From CAWDMC01 sp963803295 (GTDB lineage Bacteria > Acidobacteriota > Terriglobia > UBA7540), in contig CAWDMC010000012.1 in assembly GCA_963803295.1 (NCBI GenBank), forward strand, positions 248,001 to 312,000: DNA of 64,000 bases, given 5' to 3'. Below are positions 17,211-25,567 of the stretch, one piece after another. Position numbers and translations under genes: made by a program. Each line of letters starts with the position of its first letter. The stretch's first letter is position 1. The notes beneath the pieces were generated by a model, which was not told where the DNA came from, made no database searches, and saw nothing but the letters and a program-made list of their open reading frames with translations.

Positions 17211-17347
17211 ATAAGAAGTTCGTGCTTGGGCATGCCGACGGCGCCTGAACCCTCATACTCCGGCCCGGATTTGCGGAGTCCGGACCTGCTCCTTCGAGGA
17301 GCCGGTACGGCTTCTTGAGCCCATTGCCCCGCCGAGGACATTACTGA

Positions 17348-19150
17348 ATGGCCCAGGTTGGACGCCTGCTCCGGTTCGTGCGACCGTACAGCTTACGGTT
17401 CGCCGTATCGATCGTGCTGATGGCGCTGGTTGGCGCCTGTGAAGCGCTGATGGCGTTGCTCATCCAACCGGTTTTCGACCGTTTGTTTGTGAACACCGAC
17501 TCATCGCCCGTTCAGCTCTTCAAGATACCCTGGAACGGCCATCCGGTCTTCTTGCAGGACTTCATGCCCCACCAGATCCACAACGTTTGGACGGTGGTGA
17601 CCATTTCTATCATTGCAGTCACGCTTGCCAAGGGTCTGGCGCAGTATTTCGGCACTTATTTCATCAATTATGTCGGCCACTCCGTCGTCCGCGATCTGCG
17701 TAACCTGCTCTATTCCAAGATTATCCAGCAGTCGCTCGCTTTCTTTCACCGAAACCCTACGGGCCGCTTGATGTCGGCTGTGACCAGCGACATCGAGAAG
17801 GTGCAGACGGCAGTTTCGCAAACCTCGGCCGATTCGCTCCGGGAAACCTTCACCCTGTTCGGTCTGGTCTGCGTGCTATTTTATTTCGACTGGCGACTGG
17901 CCTCCGTTTCCATGCTGCTGGTGCCTCTAGTGATAGTCCCCTCGTCACGGATCGGCCGCTATATTCGCGCCTCGAGTCGCCACAGCCAGGACAAGATGGC
18001 TGAGCTCAATAATATTCTGCAGGAGACCTTCTCGGGCATCCGCATCGTGAAGGCTTTCAGCATGGAACTGTTCGAACTCACCAAGTTCCGGGCTGCTACC
18101 CGGCGCCTGCTGAAGATCAATCTGAAGTGGGTACGCGCTCATGCCATCACTCCTCCCGTGATGGAACTCCTGGGCGCCGTGACCATCGCCATGCTGTTGT
18201 TCTACGCGCGCAATCAGATTCTGCATAATGCGCAAACCACCGGCGGATTTATTGCCTTTCTCTATGCTCTTTTGAAGATGTATGAACCGATCAAGCGGCT
18301 GACCGGCGTGAACAACGCCTTCGAGCAGGCGGTGGGTGCTTCTGAGCAGGTTTTTACTTTCCTCGATGTGCCTCCGGAAATGCCCGATAAGCCTTCAGCC
18401 CTCGACCTGCCGCCATTCCGCCGCGACATCGTCTTCGACATCGTGGACTTCGACTACGAGACCGGCAATCCGCTATTACGCCGCGTAAATCTGCGCATCG
18501 GCAAGGGCGAAGTGGTGGCCATCGTGGGCCCCAGCGGAGCGGGCAAGACCAGCCTGGTAAATCTGATCCCGCGCTTCTTCGATGTCACGGGCGGACGGAT
18601 TCTGGTCGACGGCCAGGACGTGCGCGACGTCACCACCCAGTCACTGCGGGCGCAGATCGGAGTGGTCACGCAAGAGACTATCCTGTTCAATGATACACTC
18701 TTTAACAACATCTGCTATGGACATGCCCCGCGTCGGGCTGAGGAAGTGGAAGCGGCGGCAACGGCCGCGCTCGCGCACGAGTTCATCATGGAAATGCCCG
18801 AGGGCTACCAGACGACGATTGGGGAACGCGGCCAACGGCTTTCCGGCGGCCAGCGCCAGCGGATCGCAATCGCCCGGGCGCTGCTCAAGAACCCGCCCAT
18901 CCTGATCCTGGACGAGGCGACCTCGGAGCTCGACACGGAGTCAGAGATGCTGGTGCAGAGAGCTCTCGGCAACCTGATGGTGGGCCGGACCACGCTGGTG
19001 ATCGCCCACCGGCTATCGACCGTGCGCCGCGCCGATCGGATCGTAGTCCTCGACCGCGGCACGATCTCCGAGATGGGCACGCACGAAGACCTGGTTAACG
19101 GCGGCGGTGTTTACCAGCGCCTGCACGAAATGCAGTTTGTCGATGCCTGA
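17348..19150 (+). CDS. ABC exporter, fused membrane and ATPase domains (MsbA/lipid-flippase-like)
   Basis: A 600-residue half-transporter working as a homodimer in the inner membrane. The N-terminal domain (about 1-320) has six hydrophobic helices. The ATPase follows: Walker A GPSGAGKTS, Q-loop VTQETILF, signature LSGGQRQR, Walker B ILILDEATS, and H-loop IAHRLS. The opening LLRFVRPYSLRFAVS and the overall length match MsbA-type lipid A-core flippases, which would suit a diderm envelope, but close relatives export other lipids or peptides. A promoter-like sequence lies at 17181. yicC follows 72 bp downstream on the same strand and might be co-transcribed. Confidence 0.88.
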   Translation: MAQVGRLLRFVRPYSLRFAVSIVLMALVGACEALMALLIQPVFDRLFVNTDSSPVQLFKIPWNGHPVFLQDFMPHQIHNVWTVVTISIIAVTLAKGLAQYFGTYFINYVGHSVVRDLRNLLYSKIIQQSLAFFHRNPTGRLMSAVTSDIEKVQTAVSQTSADSLRETFTLFGLVCVLFYFDWRLASVSMLLVPLVIVPSSRIGRYIRASSRHSQDKMAELNNILQETFSGIRIVKAFSMELFELTKFRAATRRLLKINLKWVRAHAITPPVMELLGAVTIAMLLFYARNQILHNAQTTGGFIAFLYALLKMYEPIKRLTGVNNAFEQAVGASEQVFTFLDVPPEMPDKPSALDLPPFRRDIVFDIVDFDYETGNPLLRRVNLRIGKGEVVAIVGPSGAGKTSLVNLIPRFFDVTGGRILVDGQDVRDVTTQSLRAQIGVVTQETILFNDTLFNNICYGHAPRRAEEVEAAATAALAHEFIMEMPEGYQTTIGERGQRLSGGQRQRIAIARALLKNPPILILDEATSELDTESEMLVQRALGNLMVGRTTLVIAHRLSTVRRADRIVVLDRGTISEMGTHEDLVNGGGVYQRLHEMQFVDA

Positions 19151-19222
19151 AGAAAGAGTCAGCGCCCGAGCTTCCGCTCAAAGCGAGCCGATTGCCGGCC
19201 ACTGACTGCTGCAAGTTGGCCT

Positions 19223-20119
19223 ATGATCCGAAGCATGACGGGCTACAGCCGGTGCCGCCGCGAGGAAGCGGATTTCTCGCTCGCCGTTGGCGTTAAGAGC
19301 ACTAATCACCGCTTTCTCGATCTGCAGATGCGCTTGCCGGCCGAGATTGAGCCGCTGGAATCGCTGGTGCGGAGACTGGTAAAGGATCGCGTGGGTCGCG
19401 GTCACATCGAGATTACCATCACTTTGGAGCGCAGCGACTCCCATCAGCTTACGATCGACCGTAAGCTGATGGATGCTTATGCCGCTGCTTGTCATCATCT
19501 GAAAAGCCAGTATGGTTTCAGCTCCCAGCCCGATCCGATGACGCTACTGCGCATCCCTGGCATGCTTTCAGGCGGAAACGACGCGCTTGGGGGCGAGGAA
19601 CTGGGACGGGTGTCTAAACTGCTTGAAGTCCTAACGCAGGAAACGCTCGCGCAGTTGAACGATATGCGCGCCCGCGAGGGGGAAGCGCTGGAACGCGACT
19701 TGCAAGGTCGCGTGGGACGGCTCCGCGAGTTGGCGAAAGACGTTGAGGAACTCTCCATTCAGGCGGCACCGATCTACCAGCGCCGTCTGGAAACCCGGCT
19801 GCGTGATCTGCTGGGCGCGGTGAATATCGATTCCGGCCGCTTGGCTCAGGAGGTGGCCTACTTGGCCACCCACTCCGACGTGACCGAAGAGCTCACCCGG
19901 TTCCGGAGTCATCTCGATCAGGTTTCGCACCTTTTGAGCGAAAGCCAGGAGGTGGGCAAGAAGCTTGACTTCCTCCTGCAGGAGATGAATCGCGAGGCCA
20001 ATACCCTACTCTCCAAAACGACCGATGTTCCTGAGGTTGGTCTCGCTATTGGCCGACAGGCGATCGAGATGAAGACCGAAATTGAGAAGCTGCGGGAGCA
20101 AGCGCAGAATATCGAGTGA
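19223..20119 (+). CDS. yicC: YicC family endoribonuclease
   Basis: A 298-residue protein starting with the family hallmark MIRSMTGYSRC. The N-terminal YicC domain runs to about residue 160, and a C-terminal DUF1813-like helical domain ends with DFLLQEMNREANTLLSK and DVPEVGLAIGRQAIEMK, all highly conserved. YicC proteins are reported as metal-dependent endoribonucleases linked to small-RNA decay in E. coli. Its place directly before gmk and rpoZ is a widely conserved gene order and supports the call. The gap to gmk is 85 bp. The ATG is unambiguous because MIRSMTGY is the canonical start. Confidence 0.95.
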   Translation: MIRSMTGYSRCRREEADFSLAVGVKSTNHRFLDLQMRLPAEIEPLESLVRRLVKDRVGRGHIEITITLERSDSHQLTIDRKLMDAYAAACHHLKSQYGFSSQPDPMTLLRIPGMLSGGNDALGGEELGRVSKLLEVLTQETLAQLNDMRAREGEALERDLQGRVGRLRELAKDVEELSIQAAPIYQRRLETRLRDLLGAVNIDSGRLAQEVAYLATHSDVTEELTRFRSHLDQVSHLLSESQEVGKKLDFLLQEMNREANTLLSKTTDVPEVGLAIGRQAIEMKTEIEKLREQAQNIE

Positions 20120-20204
20120 CCTGCCAAAGCATGTGATATCTCGCTGTCTTCTGCGTGCTGACTTCTGTTTAATGGGTTCGACAACGAGGCTGTAGCTCCT
20201 GAAC

Positions 20205-20879
20205 TTGACAACACCGACGATTAACAAACCGGTAGCATCCGCGCCGAAAATGACCCCACGCGGCTTTGGCTCGATAATCGTGATCTCCGCGCCTTCGGGG
20301 GCTGGGAAGACAACCCTGGTGAAATCGCTGCTATCGCAGCTGCCTGGCATCACCTTTTCGGTGTCGCACACAACGCGTTTGCCGCGCTCGAAAGAAGAGA
20401 GCGGACGCGATTACTACTTCGTGAGCGAAGAAGAGTTCCGCCGGATGATCGCGGCGAGGGAGTTCGCCGAATGGGCTCACGTTCATGGGTGTCTCTACGG
20501 CACCAGTTGGCAGGAACTGGAACGTGGGCGGCAGGCTGGATTTGATGTTCTGCTCGATCTGGATGTGCAGGGACACAGCCAGATCAAGGCGCGGCTACCC
20601 GAAGCCGTGAGCATCTTTGTGCTGCCTCCCAGCTTCGAAGAGCTGGAGGAGCGCCTGCGCCGCCGGCATTCCGAGGCGCCGGAGATGATCGCGAAACGGC
20701 TGGCTGTGGCGCGCCGGGAGATGGAGCGCTGGGTGGAGTATGACTTTCTCGTCGTCAACGATAGCCTGGAGGAAGCAACCCGAGCGCTTCAGGCCATTGT
20801 GGGAGCGATGCGCTTTCGCAGGCAGAACCAGGCCGAGCGCGTCCGGGAGATTTGCCAAAACTTTGGAGGAACCGAATAG
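20205..20879 (+). CDS. gmk: Guanylate kinase
   Basis: It phosphorylates GMP to GDP. P-loop SAPSGAGKTT near residue 28; GMP-binding residues in SVSHTTRLPRSKEESGRDYYF; LDLDVQGHSQIK and the arginine-rich lid RLRRRHSE follow. A TTG at 20205 gives 224 residues. An internal ATG at 20250 gives 209, closer to the usual 205-210 and still leaving several residues before the first strand, so the true start is uncertain; neither has a clear ribosome site. The stop is immediately followed by the rpoZ ATG, with no spacer, so the two are translated from one message. Position between yicC and rpoZ is typical. Confidence 0.95.
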   Translation: MTTPTINKPVASAPKMTPRGFGSIIVISAPSGAGKTTLVKSLLSQLPGITFSVSHTTRLPRSKEESGRDYYFVSEEEFRRMIAAREFAEWAHVHGCLYGTSWQELERGRQAGFDVLLDLDVQGHSQIKARLPEAVSIFVLPPSFEELEERLRRRHSEAPEMIAKRLAVARREMERWVEYDFLVVNDSLEEATRALQAIVGAMRFRRQNQAERVREICQNFGGTE

Positions 20880-21104
20880 ATGGATCTACCTTCTGGCATC
20901 GAAAGTAAGTTTCGTTTTATTCTCGTGGCCGCCAAGCGCGCGCGCCAATTGCAAGCGGGCGCCAAGCCGCTGGTCCAAACACCTGCAAAGAAGGTGACCC
21001 GGATAGCCCAGGCGGAAGTCCTGGCGGGATTGGTGCCCATCGAAATCTTCCAGCCCGTAGTCGCGCTGCTCGAATCCGAGGAAAAGCAGAAAGCAGCAAA
21101 ATAG
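20880..21104 (+). CDS. rpoZ: RNA polymerase omega subunit
   Basis: A 74-residue protein that helps assemble RNA polymerase by binding beta-prime. SKFRFILVAAKRARQLQAGA near residues 9-28 is the diagnostic stretch, followed by KKVTRIAQAEVLAG and a Lys/Glu tail. The ATG abuts the gmk stop, with the ribosome site (TTTGGAGGAACC) inside the gmk 3' end, so translation is coupled. In many bacteria coaBC comes next; here it is 3.2 kb away, beyond an accessory insert. Confidence 0.93.
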   Translation: MDLPSGIESKFRFILVAAKRARQLQAGAKPLVQTPAKKVTRIAQAEVLAGLVPIEIFQPVVALLESEEKQKAAK

Positions 21105-21455
21105 CCTCGCGGCACTCGCCCGGATTTTCCGGGTAGAATGTCCGGCTCCCGCGAGGCAGCTACCTGGAAAGCAATGTTTTTCGTCACACCCCGGATCTGA
21201 AATCCTGGCTTTCGCGCAGGGCATGCAACCAAGACGTTGGTGCGGGGTCGGCCCTTTGTTAAAGGCGGGCCCGGCGCTTGGCGGACGCGCTCGCTTCAAG
21301 GCGGCACGTTCGAAGGCGGGATCTTAATAACTGAGGACATGGGCGAAAAGGACCGTTTTGAGACAGCTCCCGGTGCACGATCTGGCTCTTCTTATTCCTG
21401 CGCGCCGGCATACTGTCTATGAAACCGAATGGAATGTGGCACACAGGGTGGGCCG
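21105..21455. other. Intergenic region after rpoZ
   Basis: About 350 bp with no gene, RNA or repeat that I can support. It marks the left boundary of the accessory stretch between rpoZ and coaBC. No direct repeat typical of an integration site was found by eye. Confidence 0.4.
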
Positions 21456-22025
21456 ATGAAGGTGCCTTACGCGAAAAAGTGGCAGAAGGAAACAGACAAC
21501 CTGAGGAAGATTGTACTCGACTGCGACCTGGCCGAGGAGTTGAAATGGGGCAAGCCCTGCTTCACCTACCAGAAAAAGAACGTGGCGATCGTCATCCCGC
21601 TAAAGGACGCGTGCGCGCTCTCGTTCTTCAAGGGCGCCTTGCTAAAGGACCCAAAGCACATTCTCCAAAAGATCGGAGAGCATACGCAGGCGGGCCGCTG
21701 GATCAAATTCACCTCTCCCAAAGAAATTTCGGCACTGCAGCCGACCCTGAGAAGTTACATCTACGAAGCCATCCAGGTCGAGGAGTCGAGAAGGAAGGTT
21801 CCCCTAAAGAAGCCTTCGGAGTATGCGGTTCCCGAGGAGCTGCAACTCAGGCTGAATGCGGCTCCAGAGCTGAAGGCGGCGTTCGAAGCCCTGACGCCGG
21901 GACGGAGGAGGTCGTACATCTTTCATGTCTCGGGCGCGAAGCAGGCGAAGACGCGGGCAGCGCGGGCGGAGAAGTGTGTGCCAATGATCCTAAGCGGCCG
22001 GGGGTTCAACGAGCTCACAGATTGA
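21456..22025 (+). CDS. YdeI/OmpD-associated family protein (DUF1801 plus OmdA-like C-terminus)
   Basis: The ATG at 21456 gives 189 residues beginning MKVPYAKKWQKE; an ATG nine codons earlier is possible but has no better ribosome site. The N-terminal DUF1801 domain (about 10-115) carries ELKWGKPCFTYQKKNVAI and SFFKGALLKDP, both typical. The C-terminal part (about 125-189) is the YdeI/OmpD-associated module with PEELQLRLNAAPELKAAFEAL and PGRRRSYIF. The family is widespread, small and cytoplasmic, with a DUF1801 fold related to frataxin-like and iron-binding proteins; its function is unsettled. It stands alone between rpoZ and the TIR-TPR gene and faces that gene. Confidence 0.85.
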   Translation: MKVPYAKKWQKETDNLRKIVLDCDLAEELKWGKPCFTYQKKNVAIVIPLKDACALSFFKGALLKDPKHILQKIGEHTQAGRWIKFTSPKEISALQPTLRSYIYEAIQVEESRRKVPLKKPSEYAVPEELQLRLNAAPELKAAFEALTPGRRRSYIFHVSGAKQAKTRAARAEKCVPMILSGRGFNELTD

Positions 22026-22404
22026 GCCCTGTGCCACCGTGGCACTTTGCGCCAAGCCCAATCCTTGGTCTGATCCACCGAGCGAGGGGTCGCGGATTTC
22101 ACATAACGCCGGATTACCTGAAGGTGCCACCGGGGGCGCGGCGTTGCGCAAAGGACACTTTCCGAGACCTGCTAAACCACCTGCCCGCAGGAGACAGCTA
22201 AGCGTCGATTGCCCGCTCGGGAGGGCTAAAAAGGATCGCTTTTGAACGGACCAGGTCGTCCACACAGATTACTCACAGAGCACGAGACCACCGAACACAG
22301 GCCGCTGTAACCCGCGCTCATAATTTGTGATTTATGCACAACCACCCATCGCGCGCTTATTGGACACGCACGGCGCTCGGCACATTCCCTTTTTTTGTCG
22401 AGAG
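22026..22404. other. Convergent intergenic region with a small hairpin
   Basis: About 380 bp between the convergent YdeI-like and TIR-TPR genes. GTGCCA-CCG-TGGCAC at 22031-22045 is a perfect 6-bp stem followed by TTT on the plus strand, a weak terminator candidate for the YdeI-like gene. I see no coding signal in the rest. Confidence 0.35.
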
Positions 22405-23868
22405 TTACGCTCCGGCAGAGGCTTTCAGGCGCTTCGCTTGCGCAAAATCCTCGTTTGACCCCTCAATGTCGCCTTGAGCTTTCCGCGCAAGGCCCCTGTT
22501 GTTGAAGGCGAGGGCATAGTCTGGCTTGAGTTGGACCGCCTCGGTGTAGTCTTTGATCGCGCCCTCAAGGTCGCCTTTGTCGTACCGCGCATTGCCCCCG
22601 TTTTTGAAAGCGTTGGCATGGTCCGGCTTGAGCCGGATCGCCTCGGTGTAGTCCTTAATTGCTCCCTCAAGGCCGCCTTCGTCATACCGCGCAAGGCCAC
22701 GGTTGATAAAGGCGTTGGCATAGTCCGGCTTGAGCCGAATCGCCTCGGTGTAATCCTTGATCGCTCCCTCAAGATCGCCTTGAGCTTTCCGCGCGTTGCC
22801 CCGGTTGTTAAAGGCGAGGGCATGGTCCGGCTTGAGCCGGACCGCCTCGGTGTAATCCTTGATCGTTCCCTCAAGGTCGCCTTTGCCGTACCGCACATTG
22901 GCCCGGTTGTAGAAGGCCTCGGCATCGTCCGGCTTGAGCCGGATTGCCTCAGTGTAATCCTTGATTGCTCCCTCAAGGTCGCCTTTGCCGTACCGCGCGT
23001 TGCCCCGATTGTAGAGGGCCTCGGCATGGTCCGGGTTGAGCCGGATCGCGTCAGTGTAATCCTTGATCGCTCTCTCAAGTTCGTCTTTGTCGTACCACGT
23101 AAGGCCCCGGTTGTAGAAGGCAAGGGTATAGTCCGGCTTGAGCCGGATCGCCTCGGTGTAATCCTTAATCGCTTCCTCAAGGTCGCCTTTGTCGTACCGC
23201 GCATTGCCCCTGTTGTTGAAGGCGTCGGCATAGTCCGGCTTGAGCCGGATCGCCTCGGTGTAAAAACGTAGCTTTTCATCAGAGTCGATATCAGCAAAAC
23301 CTCGCTCAAACCATTGCTGGGCAGTTAACTCTTGTTCCTGCACCACTGGCGCTGTTTCGGCTGCCGCCTTCTGTTGTGTGGCCGCGCGTTCGGCAGCGGG
23401 CGAGGCCGGATGAAGGACGGCGCTCAAGGGAACGTTCAAATACTTACTTCGCAAACGTTCCATCGCTTCCTCGAAATAGTCCGCCGGAATGCGAATTCCG
23501 TTGTAATGCTTAAGGACAGCTAACCTCCCGGTTAGCTGACTGGCGATTTTCGCTGTCCCGAAGTCAAACCCTTCCAGCATCAGCGGCACGATGTTGCGCT
23601 CGTTGTCCAGCGCAGTTTCGATCTCGCGCCGCAGCCAATCTGCCGGTTCGTCGCAACGCTCCAGGGCGGAAGGTGTAAGCAGAACAATAAAATGCGCCCG
23701 TGCAGTTATGTTTCCCAGAATGACGCGCTCGAAGTCGCCACTGGCGATACCATTGAAATCGAAGAATACGTCATAGCCGTGCTGCGTCAGGTCCTGGAAA
23801 ATAGCAAGCGCCCAGGGGATGTTAGTGCGGCGATAGCTAAGGAAAACGATTTTCTGGATCTGTTCCAT
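22405..23868 (-). CDS. TIR domain protein with eight TPR repeats
   Basis: A 487-residue predicted cytoplasmic protein. The TIR domain fills about residues 5-145: FLSYRRTN (first strand), DVFFDFNGI with the BB-loop-like GIASGD, IVLLTPSALERC and a WxxxE motif (WLRRE, Trp78-Glu82), where bacterial TIR NADases place their catalytic glutamate. A Pro/Ala/Gln-rich linker (150-185) leads to eight 34-residue TPRs (201-472) of consensus DYTEAIRLKPDYA-AFNNRG-ARYDKGDLEGAIK. TIR-TPR architecture fits a sensor/scaffold joined to an NAD-cleaving effector, as in antiphage or regulated-cell-death systems, but neither activity is shown here. No nuclease, kinase or other recognised defence gene adjoins it. The repeats are very alike, so recent expansion is likely. 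Confidence 0.88.
   Translation of the reverse strand: MEQIQKIVFLSYRRTNIPWALAIFQDLTQHGYDVFFDFNGIASGDFERVILGNITARAHFIVLLTPSALERCDEPADWLRREIETALDNERNIVPLMLEGFDFGTAKIASQLTGRLAVLKHYNGIRIPADYFEEAMERLRSKYLNVPLSAVLHPASPAAERAATQQKAAAETAPVVQEQELTAQQWFERGFADIDSDEKLRFYTEAIRLKPDYADAFNNRGNARYDKGDLEEAIKDYTEAIRLKPDYTLAFYNRGLTWYDKDELERAIKDYTDAIRLNPDHAEALYNRGNARYGKGDLEGAIKDYTEAIRLKPDDAEAFYNRANVRYGKGDLEGTIKDYTEAVRLKPDHALAFNNRGNARKAQGDLEGAIKDYTEAIRLKPDYANAFINRGLARYDEGGLEGAIKDYTEAIRLKPDHANAFKNGGNARYDKGDLEGAIKDYTEAVQLKPDYALAFNNRGLARKAQGDIEGSNEDFAQAKRLKASAGA
22453..23268 (-). repeat. Eight tandem ~102-bp coding repeats (TPR array)
   Basis: Eight in-frame 102-nt units encode the TPR array. Blocks such as GCCTCGGTGTAATCCTTGAT (plus strand) recur almost unchanged in most units. 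Because the unit length is a multiple of three, long spurious frames appear on both strands across this stretch. Such similarity between units favours unit gain or loss by recombination. Confidence 0.9.
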
Positions 23869-24284
23869 ATCGAAGCGCTACAACTGAACGATAGCAAATG
23901 TGTTCCAGTAAAGAAATGGCGCAATCCGGGAGCGGGCTTGCCCTTGGCTTCGAGAAAATAGCAAACTCGTGCAGAATGCAGCCTTCGATTTCATATTCCC
24001 CGCAGGGAAAGTTCAACCTTGGTTTGGGGACCTAGACTAGTTCCACGATCCCAGAAACAATCCAGGTCCTCATAGCGTATATTAGGTCAGTAATTCGCCC
24101 GGAAAGGAGATGGTTCCCCCGAATACGTGCAGTGTCCCTCAAAGCATAACGGGCGCAAGGGAGGCATGGAAGAGGTTTCAAATATCTCTCCGGCATCGAT
24201 CGCGGCAGTTCTTCTATTGCGCTGCTACGGGCCCACAGGCTAACACCCTTTACCACCCTGCCTGATCAGGGTAACCTATAACCT
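23869..24284. other. Divergent intergenic region between TIR-TPR and coaBC
   Basis: About 415 bp, less GC-rich than its surroundings at both ends. It must hold promoters for both divergent genes. Near coaBC there is an inverted CCCTG-CCTGAT-CAGGG and TATAAC at 24277-24282, but that box is too close to the ATG to serve coaBC. No coding sequence or repeat copy was recognised. Confidence 0.35.
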
Positions 24285-25541
24285 ATGCGAATCGCGCTCG
24301 GCGTGACGGGGGGGATCGCAGCCTATAAGGCGGCCGAACTGGTGCGCCTGTTTCAGGACCGCGGACTCGAAGTGCAGGTGGTGATGACGAGGGCGGCGCG
24401 CGCGTTCGTCTCGCCGCTCACCTTCGCGTCGCTCTCCGGACGCAAGGTGATCAGCGAGATCTTTGGCGCCGAGAACGGAGGCGACCAGGCGAACGTGGAA
24501 AGCGCTATCGAGCACATCGCCGTGGCGCAATCCATTCGAGCGCTGGTGGTGGCTCCAGCCACCGCGGACATCATCGCCAAGATGGCCCACGGTATCGCGG
24601 ACAACTTTCTTACCACGCTCTCGCTCGCCACCAAGGCCCCGCTGGTGGTGGCGCCCGCCATGAACGTGAACATGTGGGAGCATCCTGCCACCCAGGCAAA
24701 CGTCCAGATGCTGCGCGAGCGCGGCGCACGCGTGATCGATCCGGACGAAGGGTACCTTGCCTGCGGAATGACGGGCGCAGGCCGGCTCGCCAGTATCGAG
24801 CGGATTGCCGCCGCTGTCTTCGAGACGCTTGGGCTCAGGGCCGATCTGAAATCTGAAACCGTACTGGTGACTGCCGGTCCCACGGAGGAGCCCATCGATG
24901 CCGTGCGCTATCTCAGCAACCGGTCGTCGGGGAAGATGGGTTATGCCGTGGCCGAGGCAGCACGGCGCCGTGGAGCCCGCGTGATCCTGGTTAGCGGCCC
25001 GGCCCGGCTCTCTCCTCCGGAGGGGGTCGAGATCGAGCGCGTGCGCACTACCGAGGATATGGCTGAAGCGGTGTTTCGGCATCTCGGGGAGGCGACCGCC
25101 GTTGTGATGGCGGCGGCGGTGGCGGATTATCGTCCGGCCGAAGTTTACTTGCGGAAGTTGAAGAAAGAGGATGGGCCTCCTCCCGTACACCTGGTGCCGA
25201 CGCATGACATTCTGGCGGAGGTTAGCCGCCGCCGCCGTCCAGGGTTGGTTCTGGTCGGATTCGCCGCCGAGACTGAAGATGTGCTGGGGAATGCCGCCCG
25301 CAAACTCAAGCGTAAGCAGATCGACATGATCGTGGCGAATGACGTTACCCAGGAAGGCGCAGGATTCGAGGTGGACACCAACATCGTCACCCTGGTGCTG
25401 CCGGGAGGCGAGGCGAAACCTCTCGACAAAATGAGCAAGTTCGAGGTGGCAAACCGGATTTTGGACGAGGTCGTTGAGATCCGCTCCCATCTCCAGGAAA
25501 AGCGGCCCAGCCAGCACACCATCGCCGACGCGGCGCGCTGA
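24285..25541 (+). CDS. coaBC: Bifunctional phosphopantothenoylcysteine decarboxylase / phosphopantothenate-cysteine ligase
   Basis: A 418-residue two-domain enzyme for steps two and three of coenzyme A synthesis from phosphopantothenate. CoaC (about 1-180) is the FMN flavoprotein: GVTGGIAAYKAAEL, an active-site His in AIEHIA, PAMNVNMWEHPA, and the catalytic Cys in LACGMTGAGRL. CoaB (about 190-405) has VTAGPTEEPIDAVRYLSNRSSGKMG, AAAVADYRP and GFAAETEDV, with KLKRKQIDMIVAND for CTP binding. It is a normal full-length fusion. In many bacteria it follows rpoZ directly; here the accessory insert intervenes. The glycosylase gene starts 26 bp downstream. Confidence 0.96.
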   Translation: MRIALGVTGGIAAYKAAELVRLFQDRGLEVQVVMTRAARAFVSPLTFASLSGRKVISEIFGAENGGDQANVESAIEHIAVAQSIRALVVAPATADIIAKMAHGIADNFLTTLSLATKAPLVVAPAMNVNMWEHPATQANVQMLRERGARVIDPDEGYLACGMTGAGRLASIERIAAAVFETLGLRADLKSETVLVTAGPTEEPIDAVRYLSNRSSGKMGYAVAEAARRRGARVILVSGPARLSPPEGVEIERVRTTEDMAEAVFRHLGEATAVVMAAAVADYRPAEVYLRKLKKEDGPPPVHLVPTHDILAEVSRRRRPGLVLVGFAAETEDVLGNAARKLKRKQIDMIVANDVTQEGAGFEVDTNIVTLVLPGGEAKPLDKMSKFEVANRILDEVVEIRSHLQEKRPSQHTIADAAR

Positions 25542-25567
25542 TCGAAAGATATCCGCGGGTTTTGTTT

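Noticed and set aside
22039..22245. A 68-codon plus-strand frame after the YdeI-like gene.
   Set aside because: Pro/Arg-rich composition, no ribosome site and no homologous motif; most likely noncoding.
22453..23268. Regular ~102-bp repeats considered as a CRISPR or satellite array.
   Set aside because: Units are contiguous without unique spacers and encode intact TPRs in frame.
22474..23271. Long open frames on both strands across the TPR array (for example 265 codons on plus and 294 codons in another minus frame).
   Set aside because: They are by-products of 102-nt coding units (a multiple of three) in GC-rich sequence; their translations are low-complexity repeats with no family match, while the TIR-TPR frame has clear domains.
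24276..25517. A 413-codon minus-strand frame antisense to coaBC.
   Set aside because: coaBC on the plus strand carries every catalytic motif; the antisense product is His/Arg-rich with no recognisable fold.
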